A DNA stretch of 64,000 nucleotides from JAGQYH01 sp041393015 (GTDB taxonomy: Bacteria; Bacteroidota; Bacteroidia; Chitinophagales; JADIYW01). The stretch is taken from positions 310,001 to 374,000 of the forward strand of contig JAWKKV010000004.1 of the NCBI GenBank assembly GCA_041393015.1, written 5' to 3'. The first letter of the stretch is position 1. Each line of letters starts with the position of its first letter. Positions 27,055-35,778 of this stretch are shown here, one piece after another. A program made the position numbers and the translations under genes. The notes below the pieces were generated by a model. The model had not been told where the DNA came from, searched no databases, and saw only the letters and a list, made by a program, of their open reading frames with translations.

Positions 27055-27606
27055 ATAACTACGAAACGAAACAGCACCTTTTTAAGCAGAATTTTCGCAT
27101 TACTACTTTTATTAATGATAGTGAGTTGTAACACTGAAACTAAGATGGAACCTTCAGCCGAGCATCTTGCTTTAGAAAAAGCGGATCAACAATTAGCTGA
27201 CAATCTTAAAATGTACGAAGCTGTTTGGGACGATATTATCAATAAAGGAGAGATTGATAAAATAAATGAAACCAATTTTGACAGTAACATCACGTTGATT
27301 TCAGCACCTGAAAATGTAGTTGGAATTCAAGATTTTAAAGCTTACTACCAAAATTATTTAACTGGTTTTTCAGAGGTAACCTTTACCATTGTTGATGTTT
27401 TTGGACAAGACGATAAAATTGCTAAACATTGGAATTTTAAAGGAACGCATACTGGCGAATTTTTCGGAATTCCAGCTTCTGGAAAAAAAGTTGATATTGA
27501 TGGTGTAACACTTGTAGAAATGAAAGACGGTAAAATAGCCAAAGAGCAAGACTTCATGGATAACTTATCTTTTTATCAGCAACTTGGATTAATTCCGATA
27601 GAATAG
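27055..27606 (+). CDS. SnoaL-like (NTF2-fold) lipoprotein
   Basis: The C-terminal 130 residues have the SnoaL/ester-cyclase pattern: a helical N-part, FDSNITLISAPENVVGI, VTFTIVDVFGQDDKIAKHW and TGEFFGIPASGKKVDIDG. This NTF2-like fold serves many small hydrolases and isomerases, so no reaction can be named. The only ATG (27115) leaves just four residues before the lipobox Cys (MIVSC). Reading back, an ATA at 27055 gives a normal lipoprotein signal, TTKRNSTFLSRIFALLLLL then MIVSC. I therefore place the start there, 183 residues, tentatively. Confidence 0.75.
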   Translation: MTTKRNSTFLSRIFALLLLLMIVSCNTETKMEPSAEHLALEKADQQLADNLKMYEAVWDDIINKGEIDKINETNFDSNITLISAPENVVGIQDFKAYYQNYLTGFSEVTFTIVDVFGQDDKIAKHWNFKGTHTGEFFGIPASGKKVDIDGVTLVEMKDGKIAKEQDFMDNLSFYQQLGLIPIE

Positions 27607-27684
27607 AAAAATACAGGCAAAAACGTTAGTCTACCATCTGAAACGGTAGTAATACGAAAGACAATGAAATTAGTTAGATCACTT

Positions 27685-27716
27685 TTCAAACGCTCACGAG
27701 TTAGTGAGCGTTTGAA
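27685..27716. terminator. Hairpin between convergent genes
   Basis: TTCAAACGCTCAC (27685-27697) is perfectly complementary to GTGAGCGTTTGAA (27704-27716) around a 6-base loop. It lies between a + strand gene ending at 27606 and a - strand gene ending at 27746, so it could stop transcription from both sides, although T-runs are short. Confidence 0.75.
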
Positions 27717-27745
27717 TTTGTACTTGTATTTGAGTCTTGAGAATT
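27710..27745 (-). repeat. 3'-end repeat family, copy D
   Basis: Read on the - strand it is AAAATTCTCAAGACTCAAAT followed by ACAAGTACAAATTCAAAC. It abuts the stop codon of the gene at 27746-30022 directly. Its + strand form shares about 18 of its first 20 bases with copy A. Confidence 0.5.
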
Positions 27746-30022
27746 TTAGTACTGTCTATCCAAAACATACCAACTGAACGCTCGTAAATTCAACTTCACC
27801 ATAGAATCTATTACCAACGGATCAAGATTTCTCCAAGCTTCTTCCATCATATCTTTCGCTTCTTGTAAACAACCATCAACGGCATCTACGCTAGCAATCA
27901 ATTCAATGGCTCTACCAATGGTAGCTCTGTCTTCCGGCTTACTTTTAATGATGTCCCAAAGTTCTTTACGTTGAGGTTTCTCTAATCTGCTCATGGCTAC
28001 AGCCACCGGATAAGTTACTTTTCCTGCGGTAATATCTTCTCCTTTAGATTTCAATCCATCTTGAAAACCTTTCAAGTTTAAACTGTCATCTACAATTTGG
28101 AAAGCGATACCCAATGCTTCAAAATAATCACCTAAACCTTTAGATTGCTCAGGCGTTCCTCCGCCTAAAGTAGCACCCATACTCGCTAAAGAACTAGCTG
28201 GCACAGCAGATTTTAATCTATGAATCGCAATACTTCTATTAATCAATAAATCGCCCCCATTTTCAACAATATCATCCATCATGTAATCTAAGCCATGAAT
28301 GTCCAATGCCTGTCCACTGTGCGCTGCTCTTAAAGCTTCGAAGTATAAGTTATAAACCTCAACTTTTCTTTTGTCATCCAAATCAGCATGGTAAACACAA
28401 ATCTGACCTAAAAAGTAACATGCGGTTCCTGCATTGATGGCAACATCTTCGCCATACATTAAATGAACGGTTTCTTTTCCTCGTCTGATGGTAGATTTAT
28501 CTTCCACATCATCAACAATTAATGAACCAACATGCATTAATTCCGGCAATGCTAACCAATCTTGTACAACTTGTGAGTTACCACCTACAATATCACAGCA
28601 AGCCAAGGCAGCATAAGATCTCCATGACTTTCCACCTCTATCGATAATCTCTCTAATCGGCTCGATCAAAGATTTTGAAAATTGAGCACTATCAATGTAT
28701 TCTGTATAATGAGAGTTGTCTTTTTTAGACACTAATTCATTGAATTTTTCTCCTTGTGGATTTTTAGGGAGAATCATTTTAACTGATTTAATGGTCTCGC
28801 GACTCACTACTCTAAAGAAGTCTTCCATGGTTTCAATAGTAGTAAATCCACTTCTTTCTATAAAACCAGGGCCACTAACTTTTGTATCACCGAATGTTCC
28901 TTTACCGTTTACTCTTCCTTCCCAGAAAGCCGGTTTGGAAATAACGGTAGCAAATTCCTGTTGTCCAAATTGAGCTTTAATATCAATATCTAGATCTAAT
29001 TCAGGCACTATAAGCTTCCAATCTAATGGATAATCGGCAAATGTACGCATGCTCGTCCACATGCCACCAACCGGTTCAAAAGTAAAGTTTGCAATCTGAG
29101 TTCTATTGCCTTCGGGATCAATTAAATTTAAAAATCCTTTGCACTTTTCATCAATAATATTGTCATACAAATCGTAGCAAGAAAGTTGGTAGCCGTTATC
29201 CAATTGTAAGCATAACCAATTCCAAGACGCATCTTTACTTAAATTCCCTTTTCTTTCTTGTACACCATCTTCAGGGTCTTTGTAACAACCAAATTCGTGG
29301 TCGTACCAACCTAAACCTTCCTTCACTTCCATAGTGTCTTCACCAATGGTAATGGTTCCGGTAACTATATTTTTAGGAATGAAGTAATAGAACATATCTT
29401 CAAACGACCTTCCTTCTACCACACCATTATCACCATGTCTAATGGCTTCGGTTTGTGGATCAAATTTTAAGGTACAGCCTACTTTTTGTGTGTCATCGTG
29501 CAGATGTAATTCATACTCTTCATTTTCATTTTTGCAGAAAGTATTGCCTTCGAAGTTTAAGCTTAACTCACCGTAATTTACTTCAGGATCATCTGACAAA
29601 AGTCTATCAGGATAAGGTACGTTTCCTTTTTCCAACATTTCAATAGTCGCTTTTCTCAAACGGCTATCTTCCACTAGTTCGCCCTTTCTCAATTTTTCTA
29701 AACCAATTTCCGGAGCTCGTCTATCGATATAAGAAACATTGTAATACTTTTCTTTTTCAATGTCTACAATTGCCCAAGAAATCGCATGACCATATTCAGC
29801 TTCTCCAGTAGCTTCATCATACTTGATCATCTTTCTGAAAAAAGATGCAAATAGGGAGAAGTTTCTACCACATTTTGTCTCAAGGTGAGCATTTTGATAC
29901 CACCACTCAATAGTGGAAGTTAAATGAGGTAAATCGTGTATGGTTAAATCTATCGGACCTGCCTCTGGCCAGTCAGATGGAAACTTAGTACTTAGAATAG
30001 GGTCTTGTGTTGAATTTGGCAT
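27746..30022 (-). CDS. CrtC/AttH lipocalin-like domain fused to a prenyl diphosphate synthase
   Basis: A 758-residue protein with two parts. Residues about 20-400 match the CrtC/AttH (carotenoid 1,2-hydratase, lipocalin-fold) superfamily: IEWWYQNAHL (39-47), GLGWYDHEFG (236-245) and WNWLCLQLDNG. Residues about 440-758 are an all-helical trans-prenyl synthase of the GGPP-synthase type, with the first Asp-rich motif DDVED (504-508) followed by RRG, and the second as FQIVDDSLN (641-649), plus GKVTYP. Chain elongation from IPP plus an allylic diphosphate is expected; the N-terminal domain may hydrate or cyclise the product. There is no signal peptide. A glycosyltransferase lies 52 bases upstream on the same strand. 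Confidence 0.85.
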   Translation of the reverse strand: MPNSTQDPILSTKFPSDWPEAGPIDLTIHDLPHLTSTIEWWYQNAHLETKCGRNFSLFASFFRKMIKYDEATGEAEYGHAISWAIVDIEKEKYYNVSYIDRRAPEIGLEKLRKGELVEDSRLRKATIEMLEKGNVPYPDRLLSDDPEVNYGELSLNFEGNTFCKNENEEYELHLHDDTQKVGCTLKFDPQTEAIRHGDNGVVEGRSFEDMFYYFIPKNIVTGTITIGEDTMEVKEGLGWYDHEFGCYKDPEDGVQERKGNLSKDASWNWLCLQLDNGYQLSCYDLYDNIIDEKCKGFLNLIDPEGNRTQIANFTFEPVGGMWTSMRTFADYPLDWKLIVPELDLDIDIKAQFGQQEFATVISKPAFWEGRVNGKGTFGDTKVSGPGFIERSGFTTIETMEDFFRVVSRETIKSVKMILPKNPQGEKFNELVSKKDNSHYTEYIDSAQFSKSLIEPIREIIDRGGKSWRSYAALACCDIVGGNSQVVQDWLALPELMHVGSLIVDDVEDKSTIRRGKETVHLMYGEDVAINAGTACYFLGQICVYHADLDDKRKVEVYNLYFEALRAAHSGQALDIHGLDYMMDDIVENGGDLLINRSIAIHRLKSAVPASSLASMGATLGGGTPEQSKGLGDYFEALGIAFQIVDDSLNLKGFQDGLKSKGEDITAGKVTYPVAVAMSRLEKPQRKELWDIIKSKPEDRATIGRAIELIASVDAVDGCLQEAKDMMEEAWRNLDPLVIDSMVKLNLRAFSWYVLDRQY

Positions 30023-30074
30023 TATTGGATGATTTTTTGTGGTTAGTTTAACAACTATTGAAAATAAGTTATTA

Positions 30075-31385
30075 TCAATTGTTTAGATGGGTTTTTCGGA
30101 TAGCTAAATAGTTAATTATTGTATCGACAGCAGTGTCAACGCCATGTTCTTCTTTCATTTTAACGGCAAGTTCATGGGTTATATTATGGTAAGTTTGATT
30201 ATTTATTAGTTCTTGTAAACTATCGTGAAATGTCTGGTAATTAATGGACTTCTTAGGAATGGGTTTCGGCATGGCGCCTATTTGTGCTAGTTGCCATCCC
30301 CAAAATCTTTGATCGGGGATAAAGGATACAATTAAAGTAGGAATACCTGCTTGGATACTCAAACCGGTTGTTCCCACTCCACCATGATGTACGATGGCTT
30401 TCATTTTTGGAAATAGCCAATTGAAATCTGCTCTTTTGATGAAAAACAAATCAGGATCGTTTTTAAATTCACTTAGATCAGAACCATCATCTAAAATCAC
30501 TGCTCTTTGATGTAAAGCTTTGATAGCGGGAATGACGATTGTACTCAACATTTGATCGTTTTCATTGGCCATACTACCAAATCCTGCATAAATGGGTTTT
30601 TCGCCGTTTTCCACAAAATCGACTAATGCTTGTTCAGGAGCGTATTTTTCAATAGATGGTAGCCACCAAAATCCGGTTACATGCTGCAATACCGACCAAT
30701 CTTTTGGTTTCGGTAAAATGGCAGGACTATACGCCATTAAAATTAATGGCAGTTTTCTTTCAAAAGCTTTTTGTAATGGATCGAGTTTAGGGAACTTAAC
30801 TTCCGGCATTAACTTATTCCACGCCGGTTCTAATTCTGCTTTTATATATCGCCAAATAATCTCTGTCAATATTTTGTGAGTGGTCTTGTTGTAAGCACTA
30901 TGCATCACTTTAGGGCCTATCGCCGGATCAGCTAATATATGGTGAAATTCTGAAGTTGGACCAGCAGGATTGACACTACAAAAAATTAAAGGAACATCAA
31001 AATGATCAGTTAAGTAACTAGCAACATGCAACGTTAAAGCAGAAGAAACAACGAGCTCTGCACCTTCACAAGCTGTTTTAAACTCTAGTAAAGCTTGTTC
31101 AAAAAGAGGAGCGGCCTCGTCAATTAAGGAATTAAAGAATTCCTTTCTCTTGCCACCTTCATCAATAGATTTTTTGACTTGCTCTGTTTTCATAGAAGCA
31201 CCCACATTACCCACCACAGGCGAAAAAGTTAGGCCATAATCTTCTACTAATGTTTTGAACTCTTCATGAGTCGCAATTTTTACTTCGAAACCGGCTTTTT
31301 TTAAACCTATACCTAAAGCTACAAACGGGTGCACATCTCCACTCGTACCGATCGTTAATATTGTAACTTTTTGCTTGTGTTCCAA
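30075..31385 (-). CDS. GT1-family glycosyltransferase, sterol/terpenoid glucosyltransferase type
   Basis: A 436-residue GT-B enzyme that transfers a sugar from a nucleotide donor. The N-terminal domain begins ILTIGTSGDVHPFVALG (9-25). The donor-site motif has HHGGVGTT (333-340) and then PDQRFWGWQLAQIG (358-370) with PKPIP, the pattern of sterol 3-beta-glucosyltransferases and related terpenoid GTs. There is no signal peptide or TM segment. It is upstream of, and presumably co-transcribed with, the lipocalin/prenyl-synthase fusion, so the acceptor may be its terpenoid product. A TAACTTGC box at 31401-31408 with TTG 20 bases upstream is a possible promoter. Confidence 0.88.
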   Translation of the reverse strand: MEHKQKVTILTIGTSGDVHPFVALGIGLKKAGFEVKIATHEEFKTLVEDYGLTFSPVVGNVGASMKTEQVKKSIDEGGKRKEFFNSLIDEAAPLFEQALLEFKTACEGAELVVSSALTLHVASYLTDHFDVPLIFCSVNPAGPTSEFHHILADPAIGPKVMHSAYNKTTHKILTEIIWRYIKAELEPAWNKLMPEVKFPKLDPLQKAFERKLPLILMAYSPAILPKPKDWSVLQHVTGFWWLPSIEKYAPEQALVDFVENGEKPIYAGFGSMANENDQMLSTIVIPAIKALHQRAVILDDGSDLSEFKNDPDLFFIKRADFNWLFPKMKAIVHHGGVGTTGLSIQAGIPTLIVSFIPDQRFWGWQLAQIGAMPKPIPKKSINYQTFHDSLQELINNQTYHNITHELAVKMKEEHGVDTAVDTIINYLAIRKTHLNN

Positions 31386-31511
31386 TTAAAAGAATTTCTT
31401 GCAAGTTAAGCAACCCATAAATCATGCGCAACCTCTCTACTTGCTGTTTGGGTTAAGTTTATGAAATATTATCAGGCAAAACTTAATTTAGGGGATTATC
31501 ATTTTTCAACG

Positions 31512-31519
31512 TAAATTTG
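31512..31519 (+). promoter_or_regulatory. -7 box for the TerB-like gene (TAAATTTG)
   Basis: Exact TAnnTTTG match 18 bases before the ATG at 31538. Confidence 0.55.
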
Positions 31520-31537
31520 ACGGACTAAGTACTATTA

Positions 31538-31873
31538 ATGGCAGATATTAAAACAGATTGGACAAGAGAAGAGTTTAAGGCCTATTTTTTATTGTATGCC
31601 GCCAACGCTGATCAAATTGAGACACAAGAAGAAAGGGATTTTATTTTATCAAAAGTAGACGCACAAGTTTACGATAGCATTCATCAAGAATTTGATGAGG
31701 ATAACGATTATCAATGCATTCAAAAGCTTTTATATACTGCCAAAAAATACAATTATTCTAAGGATGATTTAGAAATTCTAATGGATGATATAAAGAAGCT
31801 TTTTCTAACCGATGGCGATTTTACTAGTTACGAGCGCAATCTACTGGTAACGCTAAAAATGTTGTTTAGGTAA
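31538..31873 (+). CDS. TerB-like all-helical small protein
   Basis: A 111-residue acidic, helical protein with no signal or TM segment. The pattern of FLLYAANADQIETQEERDFI, then late DIKKLFLTDGDFTSYERNLL, resembles the TerB helical bundle with its acidic helix-capping turns (A-D-x-x and D-G-D). TerB-like proteins are often membrane- or metal-associated scaffolds; no function is assigned here. Its 3' end overlaps the convergent VOC gene by 8 bases. Confidence 0.6.
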   Translation: MADIKTDWTREEFKAYFLLYAANADQIETQEERDFILSKVDAQVYDSIHQEFDEDNDYQCIQKLLYTAKKYNYSKDDLEILMDDIKKLFLTDGDFTSYERNLLVTLKMLFR

Positions 31874-32543
31874 ATTTTCCATTCTGAAAATTTAGATGAA
31901 TTAGATCTGTCTTTTCTTGAATTTGCAATTTTAAGTTACTTGAAATGGCTTCATGGGCAGTTGGATACCATTCTCTTCCCTTTTTTACAACCAATAACGT
32001 TCCTTCAAAACTTCCGTACCAACAAAAAGTATCGTTAAATCTATCGATATTATGTTGAGGTATCGAAAAAGGAAAATTGTTTAACAGATAAGTAGATGTT
32101 TCCAATGGAGCGTTAACGGGCGTGCCAATTTCATTGATCTTAATGATTTCGTTGATACTCCAAGGTTGATCAGATAAATAGTTTAGAGAAGGTCGGGTAA
32201 TAAACTCAACTATATTTTTATCCGCATCATAGAAATAAAACGATCTACCACTGTTATTGTCCCAATAAGTTATTTCTTCCGACGTGAATTTGTCAGGCAA
32301 TATGGAAATTCCCTTATTCTTGACATATGTTAAACAGTCTTCAAAATGATTGTCGGCCACTAGAAAAGCAAAGTGATAAAAGTTATTGCCATTTAAATCC
32401 AATTCAAAACTAAGTTTGGTTGCGCCTGCTTGAATGGAAAAGCCATTTTTAGTTTCTTTTAATGAGAATCCTAACGATTCACTGTAAAATTTCTTTTGCT
32501 GTTCGATATTGCTACTGAGTAGCTGTATTGAAGTTATCTCCAT
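31866..32543 (-). CDS. VOC-family (glyoxalase-fold) protein
   Basis: A 225-residue protein. The first half has the vicinal-oxygen-chelate pattern: SIQLLSSNIEQQKKFYSESLGF at the start, FYHFAFLVADNHFEDCL in the middle and SFYFYDADKNIVEF as the metal-binding strand with its terminal Glu (VEF). The last 80 residues are an extra region (NAPLETSTYLLN ... LLVVKKGREWYP) not typical of single VOC units. The substrate is unknown. A second VOC gene lies 17 bases upstream on the same strand, so the two are probably co-transcribed. Confidence 0.82.
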   Translation of the reverse strand: MEITSIQLLSSNIEQQKKFYSESLGFSLKETKNGFSIQAGATKLSFELDLNGNNFYHFAFLVADNHFEDCLTYVKNKGISILPDKFTSEEITYWDNNSGRSFYFYDADKNIVEFITRPSLNYLSDQPWSINEIIKINEIGTPVNAPLETSTYLLNNFPFSIPQHNIDRFNDTFCWYGSFEGTLLVVKKGREWYPTAHEAISSNLKLQIQEKTDLIHLNFQNGKFT

Positions 32544-32560
32544 GGTTGATTGATTAGTGA

Positions 32561-32983
32561 TTAATCAGTATAGCTGTTTCGCTCATCCATTTTATCTGAC
32601 AAATACTCAACAAACTCGTATTCATTTCCATCAGCGTCTAAAAAATAATCTCGTATTCTAAATTTTTGAACTTGCTTTGGATAGCTTCTTTTGTAGCCGG
32701 CAGCTAATAATCTAACAGTAATAGCTTCCACATCTTCAACTACAAAGCCAATATGGTTAATACCTTTAGTATCATAGTCTTGAGGAAGGTCTTTATCGGT
32801 TGATTTGGCTTCGTTAAGCGCCAGATAAGTGATGTCATCGCCTAAATGAATCCATTTTCGATTACCTTCTCCGCCGCCTCTAACTTTAAAATGAGGAAAT
32901 GCAGTGGTAAAAAATTCAATGCTTTTATTTAAATCGCTAACAGTAATATTGGCGTGTTCTAAATATATTTTGGATGTTTTCAT
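32561..32983 (-). CDS. VOC-family (glyoxalase/bleomycin-resistance fold) protein
   Basis: A 140-residue protein starting at the ATG at 32983 (MKTSKIYLEHANITVSDL); an in-frame TTG at 33016 would add eleven unlikely residues. Metal-site strands are visible: LEHANITVSDLNKS with H, GINHIGFVVEDVEAI with H, and DYFLDADGNEYEFVEYL with Glu. It could be a dioxygenase, isomerase or binding protein. It is coupled with the VOC gene that follows. Confidence 0.85.
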   Translation of the reverse strand: MKTSKIYLEHANITVSDLNKSIEFFTTAFPHFKVRGGGEGNRKWIHLGDDITYLALNEAKSTDKDLPQDYDTKGINHIGFVVEDVEAITVRLLAAGYKRSYPKQVQKFRIRDYFLDADGNEYEFVEYLSDKMDERNSYTD

Positions 32984-33085
32984 AACACATATTTTTAATG
33001 TGTTGTAAAGGTGCAAAGAATATACTTATAGATAAAATTGATAATATTTATAATGAGATAGTTATGGCTTATAATGCAACAGTCA

Positions 33086-34981
33086 TTAATCACTGATAAC
33101 CATAAATTCCGTTCGTCTATTTTTGGCTCTTCCTTCAGGAGTGTCATTATCCGCAATCGGTTTAATATCTGCATATCCTTTTGCTTTTAATCTATCTGAT
33201 GCAATACCTTTTTCAATAAGATAGTTGACAACACTCTGAGCTCTTTTTTGAGATAACACTAAGTTGTAAGTAGTATGACCAATATTATCAGTATGACCGC
33301 TAATTTCAACGATAGCTGTTGGATGAAGAGATAAAAGATGGAATAATTCATCTAACTCTACCTTTGATTCTGGCAGTAATTCAAAGCTGTTGGTTTGAAA
33401 GAAAACATTATTCAAGACAATGCTTTTCCCTTTTTCCATGGGCTCCAAATTGATTTTTAAAACATGTGCATTTCTCTGAACGGTGTCTTTCAATTGAAAA
33501 TTATAGCTTTCAAACAAGTAACCATCTTTCTTTACATGCAAGCTGTAATCTTTTCCGGAAGGCAAACAGATTAAAAAGCTACCATCTTCTGTTACACTAG
33601 TAATGGGCGTTAAATTTCCTTCCAAATCAGACAGCACAAATTCAGCATCTATTGACTGTTGAGTTACTTGATCGAAAATATTGGCCTTTACATAAGTTAC
33701 TCGTTTAGGCTTAGCAAAGTCAGGTGTTTTAAACTCGTAAATATCTAATTCACCAAAGCCTTCTGGTTTTTCTGCTGCATAATAGGCAACATTTCCGTCT
33801 AAAGAAATATTTAAACCCGATTCGTTTTGATGCGTATTGATCGGCCAACCTAAATTAATTGGTTTTGTAAATACACTATCTTTTAGTTTGCTGAAATAAA
33901 TATCCTGTTTTCCTAATCCCGGATGACCATCAGAACTGAAATAGAGCGTTTCGTTATCAAAATGGATAAATGGACTTTGCTCATCGTATTCGGTATTGAT
34001 TTCAGGACCTAAGTTGATAGGTTCCTGCCATCTTTTGTTTTGATAATGACTGACCCAAATATCTTTCCCGCCATAACCGCCAGATCTATTACTTACAAAG
34101 TATAGCGATAAGCCATCAGCACTTAAAGAAGGTTGAGCATCCCAAGAAAATGAACTAATTGGTTTGCCTATATTGACAGGAAAACTCCAACCATCTTTTA
34201 CTCTTTTCGAGATATAAATATCGCAACTTCCCAAGGTGTTTTTTTCATTGCAGATAGTGTATAACAACATTTTTCCATTGGCAGAAATGCAATGCGCTCC
34301 TTCGTTGTGTCCCGTTGTGATTACGCCTTCTTCCATTGGTTTAGAAGGCATCCATTCGTCGCCTTTTTTGCCGGTAATGTAAAGGTCTTCTTGGTTATGT
34401 ATTTTCCGAGTATAGATAACGGTTTCTTCATCAGCACTTAAATAGGGCATATATTCACTATCGGCACTGTTGACAGCTTCTCCTAAATTTTTAGGTTGAT
34501 AATCAAAAGGATGCTTTATGGCTTCTTTGCTAAACTGGGCATTGCGTTTTAATCTTTCAGCCGTAATTCTAGCCGTGGAAGAAATTTTATCATTAGCTAA
34601 GAATAGATCAATGTATTTTAAAGCAGGATCAAATTGTTGAGTAGAAAAGTAGGCGCGAGCTACATATAAATTTACGACAAATGGATATGATTCTTTTTGA
34701 ATAACATAATTGTATTCTTCAATGGCTCCTTCAAAATCCTCTAATTGAAAATTGACATTGGCTAAGTACAAATGAGCTTTATCAAAATTAGGGGAAGCTT
34801 TTAAGGCCAAGAGCAATTTTTCTTTAGCGCTTTCGAAAAGGTTGAGTCCAATATCGTAATCCGCTTCATCAAAATATTTTTGAGCTTTTTTAGATACTTG
34901 TGCATGGATGGTAGTATTGACACCAATGGTCAATACCAAAAGCACTAGAAATTTTGAACAATATTGAATGATTCTTTTCAA
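33086..34981 (-). CDS. OmpA-family protein with TPR, beta-propeller and regulatory-like domains (PorE-like)
   Basis: A 631-residue exported protein with a signal peptide (about 1-27, ending IHAQ). TPR repeats (about 30-140) are followed by PD40-type propeller blades with SADEETVIYT, SADGLSLYFVSNRSGG and LDGNVAYYAAEKPEG. A carboxypeptidase-regulatory-like domain (about 425-500) and a C-terminal OmpA peptidoglycan-binding domain (EISGHTDNIGHTTYN, SQKRAQSVVNYL, GRAKNRRTEF) complete it. This order matches PorE, the peptidoglycan-anchoring part of type IX secretion, but similar proteins exist outside that system. It is 39 bases downstream of queE. Confidence 0.88.
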   Translation of the reverse strand: MKRIIQYCSKFLVLLVLTIGVNTTIHAQVSKKAQKYFDEADYDIGLNLFESAKEKLLLALKASPNFDKAHLYLANVNFQLEDFEGAIEEYNYVIQKESYPFVVNLYVARAYFSTQQFDPALKYIDLFLANDKISSTARITAERLKRNAQFSKEAIKHPFDYQPKNLGEAVNSADSEYMPYLSADEETVIYTRKIHNQEDLYITGKKGDEWMPSKPMEEGVITTGHNEGAHCISANGKMLLYTICNEKNTLGSCDIYISKRVKDGWSFPVNIGKPISSFSWDAQPSLSADGLSLYFVSNRSGGYGGKDIWVSHYQNKRWQEPINLGPEINTEYDEQSPFIHFDNETLYFSSDGHPGLGKQDIYFSKLKDSVFTKPINLGWPINTHQNESGLNISLDGNVAYYAAEKPEGFGELDIYEFKTPDFAKPKRVTYVKANIFDQVTQQSIDAEFVLSDLEGNLTPITSVTEDGSFLICLPSGKDYSLHVKKDGYLFESYNFQLKDTVQRNAHVLKINLEPMEKGKSIVLNNVFFQTNSFELLPESKVELDELFHLLSLHPTAIVEISGHTDNIGHTTYNLVLSQKRAQSVVNYLIEKGIASDRLKAKGYADIKPIADNDTPEGRAKNRRTEFMVISD

Positions 34982-35020
34982 ATTTATTTTTTATATCCAA
35001 TTGTAAAGAATTCCTTTTAA

Positions 35021-35638
35021 TTATTCAACGCCCATATACTTATGCGTTTGAATAGAAATTCTCCACAAAGGATGATCTTTTACATAATCTACTATCAAAG
35101 GCAGTACCAACTTTTCCTTACTCCATTCCGGTTGAAAATATCTTTTACAATCAGCACTAACTTTGTTAGCATATTTTTCTCCCCAATTGAAGTCGCTTTC
35201 ATTAAAAACAATCACCTTCAATTCATCTGCTACTTTTAGACAACTATCAATCGGTGCTTTAAATTTTTTAGGAGAAACGCAGACCCAATCAATATCACCT
35301 TTTATTTCATAAGCGCCTGATGTTTCAATATTTACTATCCATCCAGCTGCATGTATAGCATCCGCCAAATAAGTGAGGTCGTACATGGCTGGTTCTCCTC
35401 CGGTTATAACGCAAATACCTTTAGGAAATGTATTAAGCAGTTGAATTAATGATTCAATGGACATGATTTGTGATGCTTCTGCCGGCCAAGATTCTTTTAC
35501 ATCGCACCAATGACAACCCACATCACAGCCAGCTAGGCGAATAAAATAGGCGGCTTTTCCTTGATGGTAACCTTCTCCCTGAATGGTATAAAAATGTTCC
35601 ATTACGGGAATTTCGGTATGTATGTCGAATGATATCAT
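35021..35638 (-). CDS. queE: 7-carboxy-7-deazaguanine synthase
   Basis: A radical SAM enzyme that makes 7-carboxy-7-deazaguanine from 6-carboxytetrahydropterin for queuosine synthesis. The 205-residue protein has FYTIQGEGYHQGKAAYFIRL and the Fe-S cysteines C38, C42 and C45 in GCDVGCHWCDVK. ITGGEPAMYDL and VCVSPKKFKAP follow. It is short, as expected for QueE. Other queuosine genes are not in the window. A clear promoter box lies 8 bases upstream, and the OmpA gene follows. Confidence 0.94.
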   Translation of the reverse strand: MISFDIHTEIPVMEHFYTIQGEGYHQGKAAYFIRLAGCDVGCHWCDVKESWPAEASQIMSIESLIQLLNTFPKGICVITGGEPAMYDLTYLADAIHAAGWIVNIETSGAYEIKGDIDWVCVSPKKFKAPIDSCLKVADELKVIVFNESDFNWGEKYANKVSADCKRYFQPEWSKEKLVLPLIVDYVKDHPLWRISIQTHKYMGVE

Positions 35639-35646
35639 ATTAAAAG

Positions 35647-35654
35647 CAAAGGTA
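35647..35654 (-). promoter_or_regulatory. -7 box of queE promoter (TACCTTTG)
   Basis: Reads TACCTTTG on the - strand, 8 bases before the queE ATG, implying a near-leaderless transcript. A TTG lies about 16 bases further upstream. Confidence 0.6.
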
Positions 35655-35778
35655 TATAAAACACAAATTCCAAAAGGTCAAATCATAAATAATTAATCAC
35701 TTGAAGAATTTTAAAATTGCTTCATTGGATATTCGGTAATGGATTTTGGATATTTTTCTTTTGAATATCGAATAAAGA

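Noticed and set aside
28716..28973. Open frame antisense to the lipocalin/prenyl-synthase fusion
   Set aside because: It overlaps the linker region of a clear gene and has no recognisable domain.
31866..31873. Eight-base convergent overlap as a regulatory device
   Set aside because: Short overlapping stops between convergent genes are common in compact genomes. Nothing else supports a role.
33086..34981. Proof of a type IX secretion system
   Set aside because: The architecture is PorE-like but no other por/spr/gld gene is in the window, and no clear C-terminal sorting domain was seen on secreted proteins here.
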